Part shown: positions 34,990-43,391 of the stretch, in pieces
How the letters are laid out: the number at the start of each line of letters is the position of its first letter
Numbering within the stretch: position 1 is the stretch's first letter
Source: Rhodococcus gordoniae
GTDB taxonomy: Bacteria > Actinomycetota > Actinomycetes > Mycobacteriales > Mycobacteriaceae
DNA length: 64,000 bases
Reading direction: 5' to 3'
Assembly: GCF_001646655.1 (NCBI RefSeq)
Contig: NZ_LPZN01000032.1
Span: forward strand, 1 to 64,000
Translations under genes and position numbers: made by a program
Notes under the pieces: generated by a model
Seen by the model: the letters and a program-made list of their open reading frames with translations, nothing else
Told to the model about the DNA's origin: nothing
Databases searched by the model: none

Positions 34990-35664
34990 TCAGCGGTCGT
35001 CCCGAGAGCTCGGGGTGCCCGTGCTCTCGAGATAGAGGAGCACCGCCCGTACCCGCCGACTACGGTCGGCTTCGCGCGGCAGGTCGAGCTTCACGAAGAT
35101 CGAATTGACGTGCTTCTCCACGGCACTGACCGACATCGTCAGACGACCGGCGATGCCGGTGTTCGTCAGACCCTGGGCGAGGGCCTCGAGTACCTCGCGT
35201 TCGCGTTCGGTGAGGGCGGCGATGGGGTCGGCGCGGCGGGTGTTCGCGAACAGTTGCCGCACCACCTCGGGATCGAACGCCGTCCCGCCCGCAGCCACTC
35301 GTTCCAGATCGGTGAGGAATGCCCCCACGTCCGACACACGATCCTTGAGCAGATAGCCGACGCCACCCCACCCGTTCGTGAGCAGACCGGTGGCGTTCCG
35401 GTGCTCGACGTATTGCGACAGCACGAGCACAGCGACCTGCGGGTGCTCCTCCTTGATGCGCCGCGCCGCGTTGATGCCCTCCGTCGAGTAGGTCGGTGGC
35501 ATACGCACGTCGAGCAGCACGAGATCGGGCACGTCGCGCTCGACGACATGATGCAACTCGACGGCATTTCCCACGCCGGCGATCACCTCATGGCCTTCGT
35601 CCGCGAACAACCGCGACAAACCCTCGCGGAGAAGGGTCGAGTCCTCGGCAATCACGATGCGCAC
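34990..35664 (-). CDS. LuxR-family response regulator
   Basis: A 224-residue response regulator. The receiver domain starts RIVIAEDSTLLREGLSRL, with the phospho-acceptor aspartate in PDLVLLDVRMPP and the switch lysine in GYLLKDRVSD. The DNA-binding domain is LTEREREVLEALAQGLTNTGIAGRLTMSVSAVEKHVNSIFVKLDL. I start at the GTG at 35664, which has GAGGATCCC upstream and overlaps the kinase gene by 13 bases; the longer in-frame stretch lies inside the kinase gene. It is the partner of that kinase. Targets are unknown. Confidence 0.92.
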   Translation of the reverse strand: MRIVIAEDSTLLREGLSRLFADEGHEVIAGVGNAVELHHVVERDVPDLVLLDVRMPPTYSTEGINAARRIKEEHPQVAVLVLSQYVEHRNATGLLTNGWGGVGYLLKDRVSDVGAFLTDLERVAAGGTAFDPEVVRQLFANTRRADPIAALTEREREVLEALAQGLTNTGIAGRLTMSVSAVEKHVNSIFVKLDLPREADRSRRVRAVLLYLESTGTPSSRDDR

Positions 35665-36743
35665 GGGATCCTCGCTTCCACGACGGTCGGCCCTCCGCGA
35701 GGGCTGTGTACGGAGAACTGCCCGTCCAGCGCGGCGATACGGCGCGCGAGACCTGTCAGCCCGGAGCCCGTCATCTCGGCCCCGCCACATCCGTCGTCGA
35801 CGACCGTGACCGTGACGACGCGACCGTCCGCCGCGACGGTCACCGACACACTGTCGGCGCCGGAGTGCTTCGTCGCGTTCGTGACCCCTTCCGCGGCAAC
35901 GTAGTACGCGGCTGCCGCGACATCGTGCAGCGGTTCCGGATGGATCGACAGATCCAGATCGACGGGGAGGGAGGTGTGCGCGGACAACCCTTCCAGCGCC
36001 GCGGCGAGTCCGTGTTCGTCCAGGGCGGCCGGGTAGATCCGCCACGTCACGTCGCGCAGTTCGGTGAGCAATGCCTGTGCCTGGGCGACGGCGTTGTCGA
36101 GGTCGGCGACGAGATTCCCGCCGCCGCGTTCGGCGGTGCGTCGCGCCCGCCCGACATCGAGCGCGAGTGCGACGGCCCGCTGCTGGACATCGTCGTGCAG
36201 GGCGCGTTCGATCCGCCGGCGTTCGTCGTCGATGGCGGTGACGACGTCGGCACGGGTGCGCTGCAGGTCGCGGAGACGATGCTGCGTCGCGTCGTCACCG
36301 AGCAGCCGCAGTGCCGTGCGGACGTCCCACTGGCCCACGATCATCGCCATCCGGACGGCGAGGTAGATCATGACGGCGGCGACGAGGAGCGAGACGAGGC
36401 CGTCGGCGACGGAGATGCGACCGCCGACCAGCAGGACGATCGCCCAGCCCCCGTAGCCGGTCGCGGCGATCAGGACGAGCAGTACGACGATGCCGACAAG
36501 TGGACCGTAGGCCAGACGGACGAGGAAGTACCCCGTCGGCTCGCGATCCGGGAGATCCCGGACAGTCTCGGCGTCGAACCATCGCACGAGACGGGTGCGG
36601 TCGCGTTCGGCCGCCCGGCCCGGTCCGTCGGTGGTGCGGCGGACCGATGCCGCCGCACCCGCCACCGCGGTGACGATCCCGAGCAGGAGCCCGACGACGG
36701 CGCGGACCGAGGTCCCGAGTGAGCGCCGAAGGTGATCGATCAC
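35652..36743 (-). CDS. sensor histidine kinase (NarL/DesK type)
   Basis: A 363-residue membrane kinase. One hydrophobic segment at the N-terminus and two or three in the middle (LAYGPLVGIVVLLVLIAATGYGGWAIVLLV, VSLLVAAVMIYLAVRMAMIV) are followed by the HisKA_3 phospho-acceptor ERRRIERALHDDVQQRAVALAL and an HATPase domain (EGVTNATKHSGA, VDDGCGGAEMTGSGLTGLARRIAAL). There is no large sensor domain, so it may sense membrane or envelope state. The start is a GTG at 36743. It follows the DedA gene by 9 bases, suggesting one operon with it and the regulator. Confidence 0.9.
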   Translation of the reverse strand: MIDHLRRSLGTSVRAVVGLLLGIVTAVAGAAASVRRTTDGPGRAAERDRTRLVRWFDAETVRDLPDREPTGYFLVRLAYGPLVGIVVLLVLIAATGYGGWAIVLLVGGRISVADGLVSLLVAAVMIYLAVRMAMIVGQWDVRTALRLLGDDATQHRLRDLQRTRADVVTAIDDERRRIERALHDDVQQRAVALALDVGRARRTAERGGGNLVADLDNAVAQAQALLTELRDVTWRIYPAALDEHGLAAALEGLSAHTSLPVDLDLSIHPEPLHDVAAAAYYVAAEGVTNATKHSGADSVSVTVAADGRVVTVTVVDDGCGGAEMTGSGLTGLARRIAALDGQFSVHSPRGGPTVVEARIPCAS

Positions 36744-36752
36744 GGACCGACC

Positions 36753-37403
36753 CTAACGGGCGCGAATCGATCGGACACGGCGGACGACGAACACCGCCAC
36801 TGCCCCGACCACCGCGACGATCACGAGTTTCTGCAGCACATCCGCATACGGTTCGATGACTCCCCAGTTCTCACCGAGAAGGTATCCGGCGAGCACGAAG
36901 ATCGAGTTCCACAGTGCGCTGCCCAGAACGGTCAGGACGACGAAGCGGCCGACGGGCATGGCCTCCACCCCGGCGGGAACCGAGATCACGCTCCGCACGA
37001 GCGGCACCATCCGGCCGAGGAACACCGATTTCTCACCGTGGCGGGCGAACCATTCTTCGCCGCGCCGCAGATCGGAGATGCTCACCAGTGGGAGTCGCTC
37101 GACCACGGCATACATCCGCGGACGCCCGAAGGCTCGTCCGGTGAGGTAGAGCAGCAGCGCGCCGACGACGGAGCCGAGGGTGGTCCACACGACGGCCGAG
37201 ACGAGGGAGATCTCCCCGCGGGAGGCCGCGAAGCCGGCGAGGGGAAGGATCACCTCGCTCGGGATCGGCGGGAAGAGGTTTTCCGCGGCGACCACGAGAC
37301 CGGCGCCGGGTGCTCCGAGCATCTCCATCAGCTGCAGCGAGAGGCCCGCGAGGCCGTCGAGTTCGTCGGTGGGTGACTGCGAGAGGGTGTGTTCGAGGTT
37401 CAT
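36753..37403 (-). CDS. DedA family membrane protein
   Basis: A 216-residue DedA/SNARE-associated protein with about five membrane segments. It has the motif NLFPPIPSEVILPLAGFAASRG, GRMVPLVRSVISVPAGVEAMPVGRF with the conserved arginines, and GSALWNSIFVLAGYLLGENW. DedA proteins support membrane energetics and lipid-carrier recycling. I start at the ATG at 37403; a GTG at 37439 is possible but has no ribosome site. It leads the kinase/regulator operon, so the two-component system may respond to envelope stress. Confidence 0.87.
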   Translation of the reverse strand: MNLEHTLSQSPTDELDGLAGLSLQLMEMLGAPGAGLVVAAENLFPPIPSEVILPLAGFAASRGEISLVSAVVWTTLGSVVGALLLYLTGRAFGRPRMYAVVERLPLVSISDLRRGEEWFARHGEKSVFLGRMVPLVRSVISVPAGVEAMPVGRFVVLTVLGSALWNSIFVLAGYLLGENWGVIEPYADVLQKLVIVAVVGAVAVFVVRRVRSIRAR

Positions 37404-37560
37404 GTCCGGAACGCTATGAGCAGTGAATGCGCAGTTCACTGCGGTTTTCCGCCGATTTCGAGGTGTTCGGGGTGTGGTTTTCCATAGTCCTGCCGATCTC
37501 CGGCCGATCTACCGGATAGTAAATAGATGAATTATTCCGGGCCTGCGGTACTGTGACCGC

Positions 37561-38088
37561 ATGTCCGGACCCCGCGACCTCGACTACTGGTCCTTCGTCG
37601 AACTCGCGCAGGAGCGTCTGAACAGCAAGTTCGGTGAACATCACCGCAGTGCGACCGAAGTCCTGCTCACGCTCAACCGGGCCTCGGACATCGTCACCTA
37701 CGACCTCGAGGCCGCGGTTCACCGTCCGCGTGGCCGGTCGTGGTCGGCCTATCGGCTCATGTTCGTCATCTGGCTCGCGGGTCCGATCGAACCGAATGTC
37801 GCCGCGCGGCTCACCGGGATGAGTCGCGCCGCCGTGTCGAACCTCGCGAAACCCCTGGTCGAGGCGGGAATCCTCCAGAAGACTCCGGTCAGCCACGACG
37901 CGCGTTCGGTGCAACTGTCGCTCACCGAAGCGGGAGAGAAAGAGATCCGGGACAGTTTCCGTGCCCAGAACGAGCGCGAAGAGGCCTGGGTGGAGGTGCT
38001 CACCCCCACCGAACAGCAAATTCTCGTGATGCTGCTGAACAAGCTGATCACCAACCGCAGCCAGTTCGACGTGCGCGGACGCAACTGA
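37561..38088 (+). CDS. MarR family regulator of the homogentisate operon (probable)
   Basis: A 175-residue winged-helix protein: SAYRLMFVIWLAGPIEPNVAARLTGMSRAAVSNLAKPLVEAGILQKTPVSHDARSVQLSLTEAGEKE is the MarR DNA-binding part. It lies directly upstream of hmgA in the same direction, with 116 bases between. AT-rich palindromes stand before both genes. By position it probably represses hmgA and itself until homogentisate or a related aromatic acid binds. This is inferred; no effector can be read from the sequence. Confidence 0.87.
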   Translation: MSGPRDLDYWSFVELAQERLNSKFGEHHRSATEVLLTLNRASDIVTYDLEAAVHRPRGRSWSAYRLMFVIWLAGPIEPNVAARLTGMSRAAVSNLAKPLVEAGILQKTPVSHDARSVQLSLTEAGEKEIRDSFRAQNEREEAWVEVLTPTEQQILVMLLNKLITNRSQFDVRGRN

Positions 38089-38131
38089 CGCAGGGTCGTG
38101 ACCTCTCTGTGGTTGCGCTCACGGCCTCGGT

Positions 38132-38151
38132 TTAGTTAACGTATTTACTAA
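38132..38151. promoter_or_regulatory. palindrome upstream of hmgA, probable MarR operator
   Basis: TTAGTTAACGTATTTACTAA has 8-base arms matching at 7 of 8 positions around a CGTA centre, in an AT-rich island 53 bases upstream of the hmgA start. A related but weaker element, ATAGTAAATAGATGAATTAT (37516-37535), lies 25 bases before the MarR gene itself. Both share TAGTAAA-like half-sites, as expected of an autoregulated MarR repressor. Confidence 0.6.
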
Positions 38152-38204
38152 TTCCAGGCGAGCGACCGTCCCTCGCACGCCCGAGATCCGCGAGGAGTCA
38201 GATC

Positions 38205-39407
38205 ATGGCGTTCTACCGACAGCTCGGCGTCATCCCGCCGAAGCGTCACACCCAGCACCGCGACGAGAACGGCGACCTGTACTACGAAGAGCTCATGGGC
38301 GAGGAGGGCTTCTCGTCCGACTCGGCGCTGCTCTACCACCGGTACATCCCGTCGGCGATCGTCGACGCCACGGAGTGGAAGCTGCCCGATCAGACCACCA
38401 CACCGAACCATCCGCTCAAGCCGCGGCACCTGAAGCTGCACGATCTGTTCCCCGAGACGATCTGGGCCGAAACCGATGTCGTGACCGGTCGCCGCCTGGT
38501 CCTGGGCAACGCCGACGTCCGCATCTCGTACGTCGTGTCGACCGAGCCCTCGCCGCTGTACCGCAACGTCGTCGGCGACGAGATGGTCTACGTCGAATCC
38601 GGTGAGGCCACCGTCGAGACGGTCTTCGGTCCGCTCGAAGCGAAGGCCGGCGACTACGTCCTGCTGCCGATGGCCACCACCCACCGCTGGGTGCCCCGGG
38701 GCGACGGACCGCTGCGCGCCTACACGATCGAGGCGAACAGCCACATCGTCCCGCCCAAACGCTACCTGTCGAAGTTCGGGCAGTTCCTCGAGCACGCGCC
38801 GTTCTGTGAACGCGACCTGCACGGACCGACCGAGCTCATGCAGGTCGAGGAAGAGAACGTGGAGGTGCTGGTCAAGCACCGCACCTCGCAGGGCATCGTC
38901 GGCACCCGCTACCTGATGCCGCACCACCCCTTCGACGTGGTCGGCTGGGACGGCTGCCTGTACCCGTACACCTTCTCGATCCACGACTTCGAGCCCATCA
39001 CCGGTCGCGTCCACCAGCCGCCGCCGGCGCACCAGGCGTTCGAGGGCAACAACTTCGTCATCTGCAACTTCGTGCCCCGCAAGGTGGACTACCACCCGCT
39101 GGCCGTACCGGTGCCGTACTACCACTCGAACGTCGATTCCGACGAGGTCATGTTCTACTGCGGCGGCGACTACGAGGCCCGCAAGGGATCGGGCATCGGC
39201 CAGGGTTCGATCTCGGTGCACCCCGGTGGTCACGCGCACGGCCCGCAGCCGGGTGCCTACGAGCGCAGCATCGGTGTGGAGTTCTTCGACGAACTTGCCG
39301 TCATGGTCGACACCTTCCGCCCGCTCGAACTCGGTGAGGGTGCGCTCGCGTGCGAGGACGCCGCCTACGCCGGCAGCTGGAACCGCAATGCAGGAGCGGC
39401 CAAATGA
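38205..39407 (+). CDS. hmgA: homogentisate 1,2-dioxygenase
   Basis: A 400-residue iron(II) ring-cleavage enzyme that opens homogentisate to maleylacetoacetate. Family segments include FYRQLGVIPPKRHTQHRDENGDLYYEELMGEEGF, LMPHHPFDVVGWDGCLYPYTFSIHDFEPITGRVHQPPPAHQAFEG, NNFVICNFVPRKVDYHPLAVPVPYYHSNVDSDEVMFYCGGDYEAR and SVHPGGHAHGPQPG, carrying the His/Glu metal ligands. The ATG follows CGCGAGGAGTCAGATC. It overlaps the next gene by 4 bases. Length is somewhat shorter than the 430 or so residues of the proteobacterial enzyme, as in other actinobacteria. Assignment is firm. Confidence 0.96.
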   Translation: MAFYRQLGVIPPKRHTQHRDENGDLYYEELMGEEGFSSDSALLYHRYIPSAIVDATEWKLPDQTTTPNHPLKPRHLKLHDLFPETIWAETDVVTGRRLVLGNADVRISYVVSTEPSPLYRNVVGDEMVYVESGEATVETVFGPLEAKAGDYVLLPMATTHRWVPRGDGPLRAYTIEANSHIVPPKRYLSKFGQFLEHAPFCERDLHGPTELMQVEEENVEVLVKHRTSQGIVGTRYLMPHHPFDVVGWDGCLYPYTFSIHDFEPITGRVHQPPPAHQAFEGNNFVICNFVPRKVDYHPLAVPVPYYHSNVDSDEVMFYCGGDYEARKGSGIGQGSISVHPGGHAHGPQPGAYERSIGVEFFDELAVMVDTFRPLELGEGALACEDAAYAGSWNRNAGAAK

Positions 39408-40285
39408 CTTTCGGACCTCTCCTGACCGGACTGTGCGACGACGCTGCGCTGTTCCCTCCGGGCAACGCCCCGCTGCCCGTCGCCGTCCCCGCCCACGCCG
39501 GGCACCGCTCGTCCGCGCACGCACCGCTCGTCGGAGCGTTCGTCTTCCCGGCCGGTCGCCTCGGTGAACTCGCAGATCACCTGGCGCAGCACCCGTATCC
39601 CGGTGAGCTGGCCCTGAGCCTGACCGCACCGACCGGCACCGCCGCCGTCCGGCCCGCACTCGAGCAGGTCGACGCGATGGACTCGGTGTCCGTGGTGGCC
39701 CTCGAGATCGCGGTCCCCGCAGAGCAATCCGTCGACGAGCTGTTCGCGGCGCTCGACGAGATCAGGGTGAGTCGACCGGATATCGATGTATTCGTCGAGG
39801 TTCCGCGTGACGAGCGCCGAGCCGAGATCCTCGCCCGACTGACCGGGACGCCGTACGCCGCCAAGTTCCGCACCGGCGGGATCGTGGCGGAGGCGTATCC
39901 GGACGAGGCCGAGCTCGCCGCAGCGGTCTCGACGGTCGTCACCACGGGAGTTCCGTTCAAGGCGACCGCCGGTCTGCACCACGCGGTGCGCAACACCGAC
40001 CCGAGGACGGGCTTCGAACAGCACGGGTTCGTGAACCTGTTGGCCGCGGTGGACGCGGTGCTGTCCGGAGCCGACATCGACGAGGTCGCTTCCGTGCTGG
40101 CCGAACGTGACGGGGCAGTGCTCTCCGCACGTCTCGGCGCACTCTCCGACGAGCGGGCCGCAGAGGTCCGGCGCCGTTTCCTGTCGTACGGCACCTGCAG
40201 CATCGCCGAACCGCTCGAGGATCTGCTCGACCTCGGCCTGGCGCCCTCGACCGTTTCCCCGATCACCGAAGGAACGAACGCATGA
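39404..40285 (+). CDS. unidentified protein between hmgA and fahA
   Basis: A 293-residue soluble protein, overlapped by 4 bases at both ends, by hmgA and by fahA, so it is locked into the homogentisate operon. I recognise no named family. The sequence alternates strands and helices as in a beta/alpha barrel (LVGAFVFPAG, VSVVALEIAVP, IDVFVEVPRDERR, PYAAKFRTGG, GVPFKATAGLHHAVRN near residues 181-196). The lysines in AAKFRTGG and FKATAGLHH and the histidine pair could be catalytic. Maleylacetoacetate isomerase is the one step with no gene here, so this protein is a candidate for it. Other roles, such as fumarylacetoacetate handling, remain open. Confidence 0.75.
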   Translation: MTFGPLLTGLCDDAALFPPGNAPLPVAVPAHAGHRSSAHAPLVGAFVFPAGRLGELADHLAQHPYPGELALSLTAPTGTAAVRPALEQVDAMDSVSVVALEIAVPAEQSVDELFAALDEIRVSRPDIDVFVEVPRDERRAEILARLTGTPYAAKFRTGGIVAEAYPDEAELAAAVSTVVTTGVPFKATAGLHHAVRNTDPRTGFEQHGFVNLLAAVDAVLSGADIDEVASVLAERDGAVLSARLGALSDERAAEVRRRFLSYGTCSIAEPLEDLLDLGLAPSTVSPITEGTNA

Positions 40286-41466
40286 CCACCATCGCCATTC
40301 CGGAGGGTTCGCTCTTCGGCATCGACAACCTGCCGTACGGCATCTTCTCCACGGCCGACAGCGAACCCCGTGTCGGTGTCCGCGTCGGAGATGCGGTTCT
40401 CGACCTGAGCCGTGTCTTCGAGGACGACGTCGTCTTCGCCGAGCCCTCGCTCAATGCGTTCATGGCCCAGGGTCGTGCACGGTGGGACGAAGTTCGCGCT
40501 GCGATCAGGGAACTCGTGACCGGCGATGTCGCCGACGAGGCGGTCTTCGCCGTTGCCGACGTGACGATGCACCTGCCGATCGAGGTGGCAGACTACGTCG
40601 ACTTCTACGCCTCGGAGAACCACGCGTCGAACCTCGGCCGACTGTTCCGCCCGCAGAACCCCGACCCGCTGATGCCGAACTGGAAGCACCTTCCCGTCGG
40701 TTACCACGGTCGGTCGAGCACCGTCGTGACCTCGGGGGTCGACATCGTGCGGCCGAGCGGACAGCGTAAGGGCCCCAACGACCCTGCACCGGTCTTCGGT
40801 CCGTCGATCCGGCTCGACATCGAGGCCGAGATGGGCTTCATCGTCGGTGTCGGCTCCCCGATGGGTTCGCAGATCACTCCCGACGAGTTCGCCGACCACT
40901 GCTTCGGTGCGGTCATCCTCAACGACTGGTCGGCCCGCGACATCCAGGCGTGGGAGTACGTGCCGCTGGGCCCGAACCTCGGCAAGTCCTTCGCGACGTC
41001 GATCTCGCCGTGGGTCGTTCCGCTCGCCGCCCTCGAGGCCGCCCGCATCGACACCCCGGTGCAGGACCCGGAGCCGCTGCCGTACCTGAAGGGCGCCGAG
41101 AAGTGGGGCCTGGACATCGATCTCGAGGTCGAGTGGAACGGACACGTCGTGTCGCGCCCGCCGTACGCGCAGATGTACTGGTCGCCGGCGCAGATGCTCG
41201 CCCACACCTCGGTCAACGGTGCCGCGACCCGCACCGGCGACCTGTTCGGATCCGGCACCATCTCCGGCCCGGAGAAGGACCAGCGTGGCGCCTTCATCGA
41301 ACTCACCTGGGGCGGAGCAGAACCCGTGCAGGTGGGCGACGAGACACGCACCTTCCTCGAGGACGGCGACGAAATCGCCATTTCGGCCACCGCTCCCGGC
41401 CCGAACGGGACGCGCATCGGCTTCGGTGAGGTCCGCACCCGCATTCTTCCCGCGATCGGGGAATAA
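40282..41466 (+). CDS. fahA: fumarylacetoacetase
   Basis: A 394-residue enzyme that splits fumarylacetoacetate to fumarate and acetoacetate, the last step of tyrosine breakdown. It shows VDFYASENHASNLGRLFRPQNPDPLMPNWKHLPVGYHGRSS (catalytic His and metal Asp), GPSIRLDIEAEMGFIVG, LNDWSARDIQAWEYVPLGPNLGKSFATSISPWVV and DLFGSGTISGPEKDQRG. It overlaps the unidentified gene by 4 bases and is followed by a strong hairpin, closing the operon. Confidence 0.96.
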   Translation: MTTIAIPEGSLFGIDNLPYGIFSTADSEPRVGVRVGDAVLDLSRVFEDDVVFAEPSLNAFMAQGRARWDEVRAAIRELVTGDVADEAVFAVADVTMHLPIEVADYVDFYASENHASNLGRLFRPQNPDPLMPNWKHLPVGYHGRSSTVVTSGVDIVRPSGQRKGPNDPAPVFGPSIRLDIEAEMGFIVGVGSPMGSQITPDEFADHCFGAVILNDWSARDIQAWEYVPLGPNLGKSFATSISPWVVPLAALEAARIDTPVQDPEPLPYLKGAEKWGLDIDLEVEWNGHVVSRPPYAQMYWSPAQMLAHTSVNGAATRTGDLFGSGTISGPEKDQRGAFIELTWGGAEPVQVGDETRTFLEDGDEIAISATAPGPNGTRIGFGEVRTRILPAIGE

Positions 41467-41513
41467 AGAAAACAGGTCCGTGCGTCAGCCGGAGCGCCAC
41501 CGGCCGGACCATC

Positions 41514-41550
41514 GGCGATGCCCGGAACCCACGAGGTTCCGGGCATCGCC
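41514..41550. terminator. hairpin terminator after fahA
   Basis: A perfect 16-base stem (GGCGATGCCCGGAACC with GGTTCCGGGCATCGCC) and a 5-base loop, 47 bases after the fahA stop. The convergent HTH gene ends 15 bases further on, so it can serve both sides. There is no T-run. Confidence 0.85.
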
Positions 41551-41564
41551 GTGTTCGGGGTCGG

Positions 41565-41783
41565 TCAATCGACCGAAAGAATGTCGCCCACAGAGCAATC
41601 CAGTACGCGGCACAGGGCGGTGAGGGTCGAGAAGCGGATCGCGCGGGCGCGTCCGTTCTTGAGTACCGACAGGTTCACCACGCTGACGCCGACCTTCTCG
41701 GCCAACTCGGTGAGCGTCATGCCCCGATCGGCCAGCAGTTCGTCGAGATGACACCGGACGGCATGCTCGGTTTCCGGAGGCAT
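41565..41783 (-). CDS. small HTH (Cro/C1, YozG-like) regulator
   Basis: A 72-residue stand-alone helix-turn-helix protein: LDELLADRGMTLTELAEKVGVSVVNLSVLKNGRARAIRFSTLTALCRVLDCSVGDILSVD. This is the short YozG/XRE type that usually accompanies a DUF2975 membrane protein. Its ATG at 41783 shares one base with the stop of the DUF2975 gene (TGATG) and has CCGGAAACC further downstream only, so translation is probably coupled. The cluster of TATCG/CGATA half-sites upstream of the pair is its likely operator. Confidence 0.85.
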   Translation of the reverse strand: MPPETEHAVRCHLDELLADRGMTLTELAEKVGVSVVNLSVLKNGRARAIRFSTLTALCRVLDCSVGDILSVD

Positions 41784-42457
41784 CAGACGAGTCCTTCGTT
41801 GTCGCGCGCCATGCGGCTGCCGATCCGCAGCACCACACCCACGGCCGAGATCACCATGCAGAAGACGTAGGCGTACCAGAACTCCGGTCCGAGAGGCGCG
41901 TTCGAGAGGACGTAGTTCATGTCCACGTCCCGGATCAGCATGTTGGTGCCCAGCGTGCGGGGGATCATCGGGACGATGATGGTCGCGATCGCCACGATGG
42001 ATGTGATCCACACGAGCCGGATGACACCGCGGTCGAACAACCGGCCCCGGACGAATCGCACCATGATCCAGCTCAGCAGGGCCAGGGCCGTCAGGTAGCC
42101 GAGGGTCTGTACCGCCTCCCCGGCGCGGAGGAGGGCGACGCTGACGGGTGAGAGGACGTCGGTCGGAACGTCGATCACCGTCGTCGAGGTGGTCCGGAGG
42201 TCGACGCCGTTCGGGGTGGACAGCACCGGCGCCGCTGCCGCGTCGTCGAACCGGACCCGCGCGGTCACGATGCCGTCGCCGAGAGAGCTTGCGAGGTCGC
42301 GAACATAGGTGAAGAGCACGATCAACGACGTCAGCGCGAAGACCGTGAGGGACGCCCACAGATCGGTGCGGTCCTTCTTCGACGTCTCGGTGGGGGAGAG
42401 CGTGTCGGGTTCGGAGACCGGGCTCTGGGGGCGGTCGGTGTCGTGGGTGGAATTCAT
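41783..42457 (-). CDS. DUF2975 membrane protein
   Basis: A 224-residue protein with about four membrane segments (LWASLTVFALTSLIVLFTYV, AVQTLGYLTALALLSWIMVRFV, LVWITSIVAIATIIVPMIP, FWYAYVFCMVISAVGVVLRIG) and an extracytoplasmic loop between the first two. The segment RGRLFDRGVIRLVW is typical of DUF2975. Function is unknown. It is cotranscribed with the small HTH regulator, an arrangement like the Bacillus YoaS/YozG pair. An N-terminal cytoplasmic stretch of about 35 residues is rich in Ser, Thr and Pro. Confidence 0.83.
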   Translation of the reverse strand: MNSTHDTDRPQSPVSEPDTLSPTETSKKDRTDLWASLTVFALTSLIVLFTYVRDLASSLGDGIVTARVRFDDAAAAPVLSTPNGVDLRTTSTTVIDVPTDVLSPVSVALLRAGEAVQTLGYLTALALLSWIMVRFVRGRLFDRGVIRLVWITSIVAIATIIVPMIPRTLGTNMLIRDVDMNYVLSNAPLGPEFWYAYVFCMVISAVGVVLRIGSRMARDNEGLV

Positions 42458-42488
42458 GGTCGTCTCCGAACTCGCCGGGCGGCGGCAC

Positions 42489-42539
42489 TATCGATTGTCG
42501 ATACCATCGATAATCGTTATACATATCGAGAAACGATAT
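42489..42539. promoter_or_regulatory. cluster of TATCG/CGATA half-sites upstream of the DUF2975/HTH pair
   Basis: Two palindromes, TATCGA-TTG-TCGATA (42489-42503) and ATATCG-AGAAA-CGATAT (42523-42539), plus an ATCGATAATCG between them, give at least five TATCG/CGATA half-sites in 51 AT-rich bases. They begin 32 bases upstream of the DUF2975 start, where the promoter must lie. This fits cooperative binding of the small HTH protein to its own promoter. Confidence 0.6.
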
Positions 42540-42581
42540 GTCCAGAGAGGGTGCGTTCCCGCCGGTCCCGCCCGGAGCGGA

Positions 42582-43319
42582 TCAGGGCAGGCGACGCTCG
42601 ATCGCGTCCCGCGCTGCCAGCGCCTTCGCGCCGTAGTCGGCGAAGAGGTCGGGGGTCAGTCGCGAAGCCGGACCGGAGATGCTGAAGCAGCCGCGCACGG
42701 TGCCACCGCGCCCGCGCAGGGCGACGGCGACGGCGGCGATGCCGTCGTGCAGCCCCTGTTCGGTCACGGCGTACCCGCGGGCGCGGATCTCGGCGATCTC
42801 CTCGCGCAGAGCCGCCGGATCGGTGACGGTGTGCTCGGTCAGCGAGGGGAGTTCGGTCGCGAGGAAATTCTCGATCCGTTCGTCGGGCAGCGACGCGAGA
42901 TAGGCCTTGCCGGTGGACGCGGCGTGCAGAGGCAGGCGCGTGCCGAGGGCGAGGAAGGCGCGCAGCTGGTGGGCGCTGTCGAGTCGCTCGATCAGGACCA
43001 GCTCGTTCCCGTCCGGCACGGCGAGATGAACGGTCTCGCCCGTCTCGGTCTGCAGGCGGTTCAACTCGGAGAGTGCGACCTCGCGCAGGTCGTCGCCGGA
43101 CGACATCGCGCTGCCCAGGCTGAACGCGCGGCCGGTGATGACCCACTGCCCGGCGTTCGTCGTCGAGGGGCGCAGCCAGCCGGCTTCGGCGAGGGTCTTG
43201 AGGCATCGCTGAACGGTGCTCTTGGGGACGTCGAGTCGCTTGCTCACGTCCGAGAGTCCGACCGGTTGCGTGGTCGCGACCTCCTCGAACACGCGGAGTG
43301 CGGTGAGAACGCTGTTCAT
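42582..43319 (-). CDS. IclR family regulator next to the acyl-CoA synthetase
   Basis: A 245-residue IclR protein. The DNA-binding part is MNSVLTALRVFEEVATTQPVGLSDVSKRLDVPKSTVQRCLKTLAEAGWL; the effector domain has HLAVPDGNELVLIERLDSAHQLRAF, LPLHAASTGKAYLASLPDERIE and ARGYAVTEQGLHDGIAAVAVALRGRGG. I start at the ATG at 43319 behind GAAAGGTTCCG; a frame extension to 43355 has no ribosome site. It is divergent from the acyl-CoA synthetase and a perfect palindrome lies between them, so it very likely controls that gene. Confidence 0.9.
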   Translation of the reverse strand: MNSVLTALRVFEEVATTQPVGLSDVSKRLDVPKSTVQRCLKTLAEAGWLRPSTTNAGQWVITGRAFSLGSAMSSGDDLREVALSELNRLQTETGETVHLAVPDGNELVLIERLDSAHQLRAFLALGTRLPLHAASTGKAYLASLPDERIENFLATELPSLTEHTVTDPAALREEIAEIRARGYAVTEQGLHDGIAAVAVALRGRGGTVRGCFSISGPASRLTPDLFADYGAKALAARDAIERRLP

Positions 43320-43391
43320 CGGAACCTTTCGCGCGTCGTTGACGGCAGGCGGCACGGGCTATAAGTTGAGCCGGACCGCATCGTAGCACGT

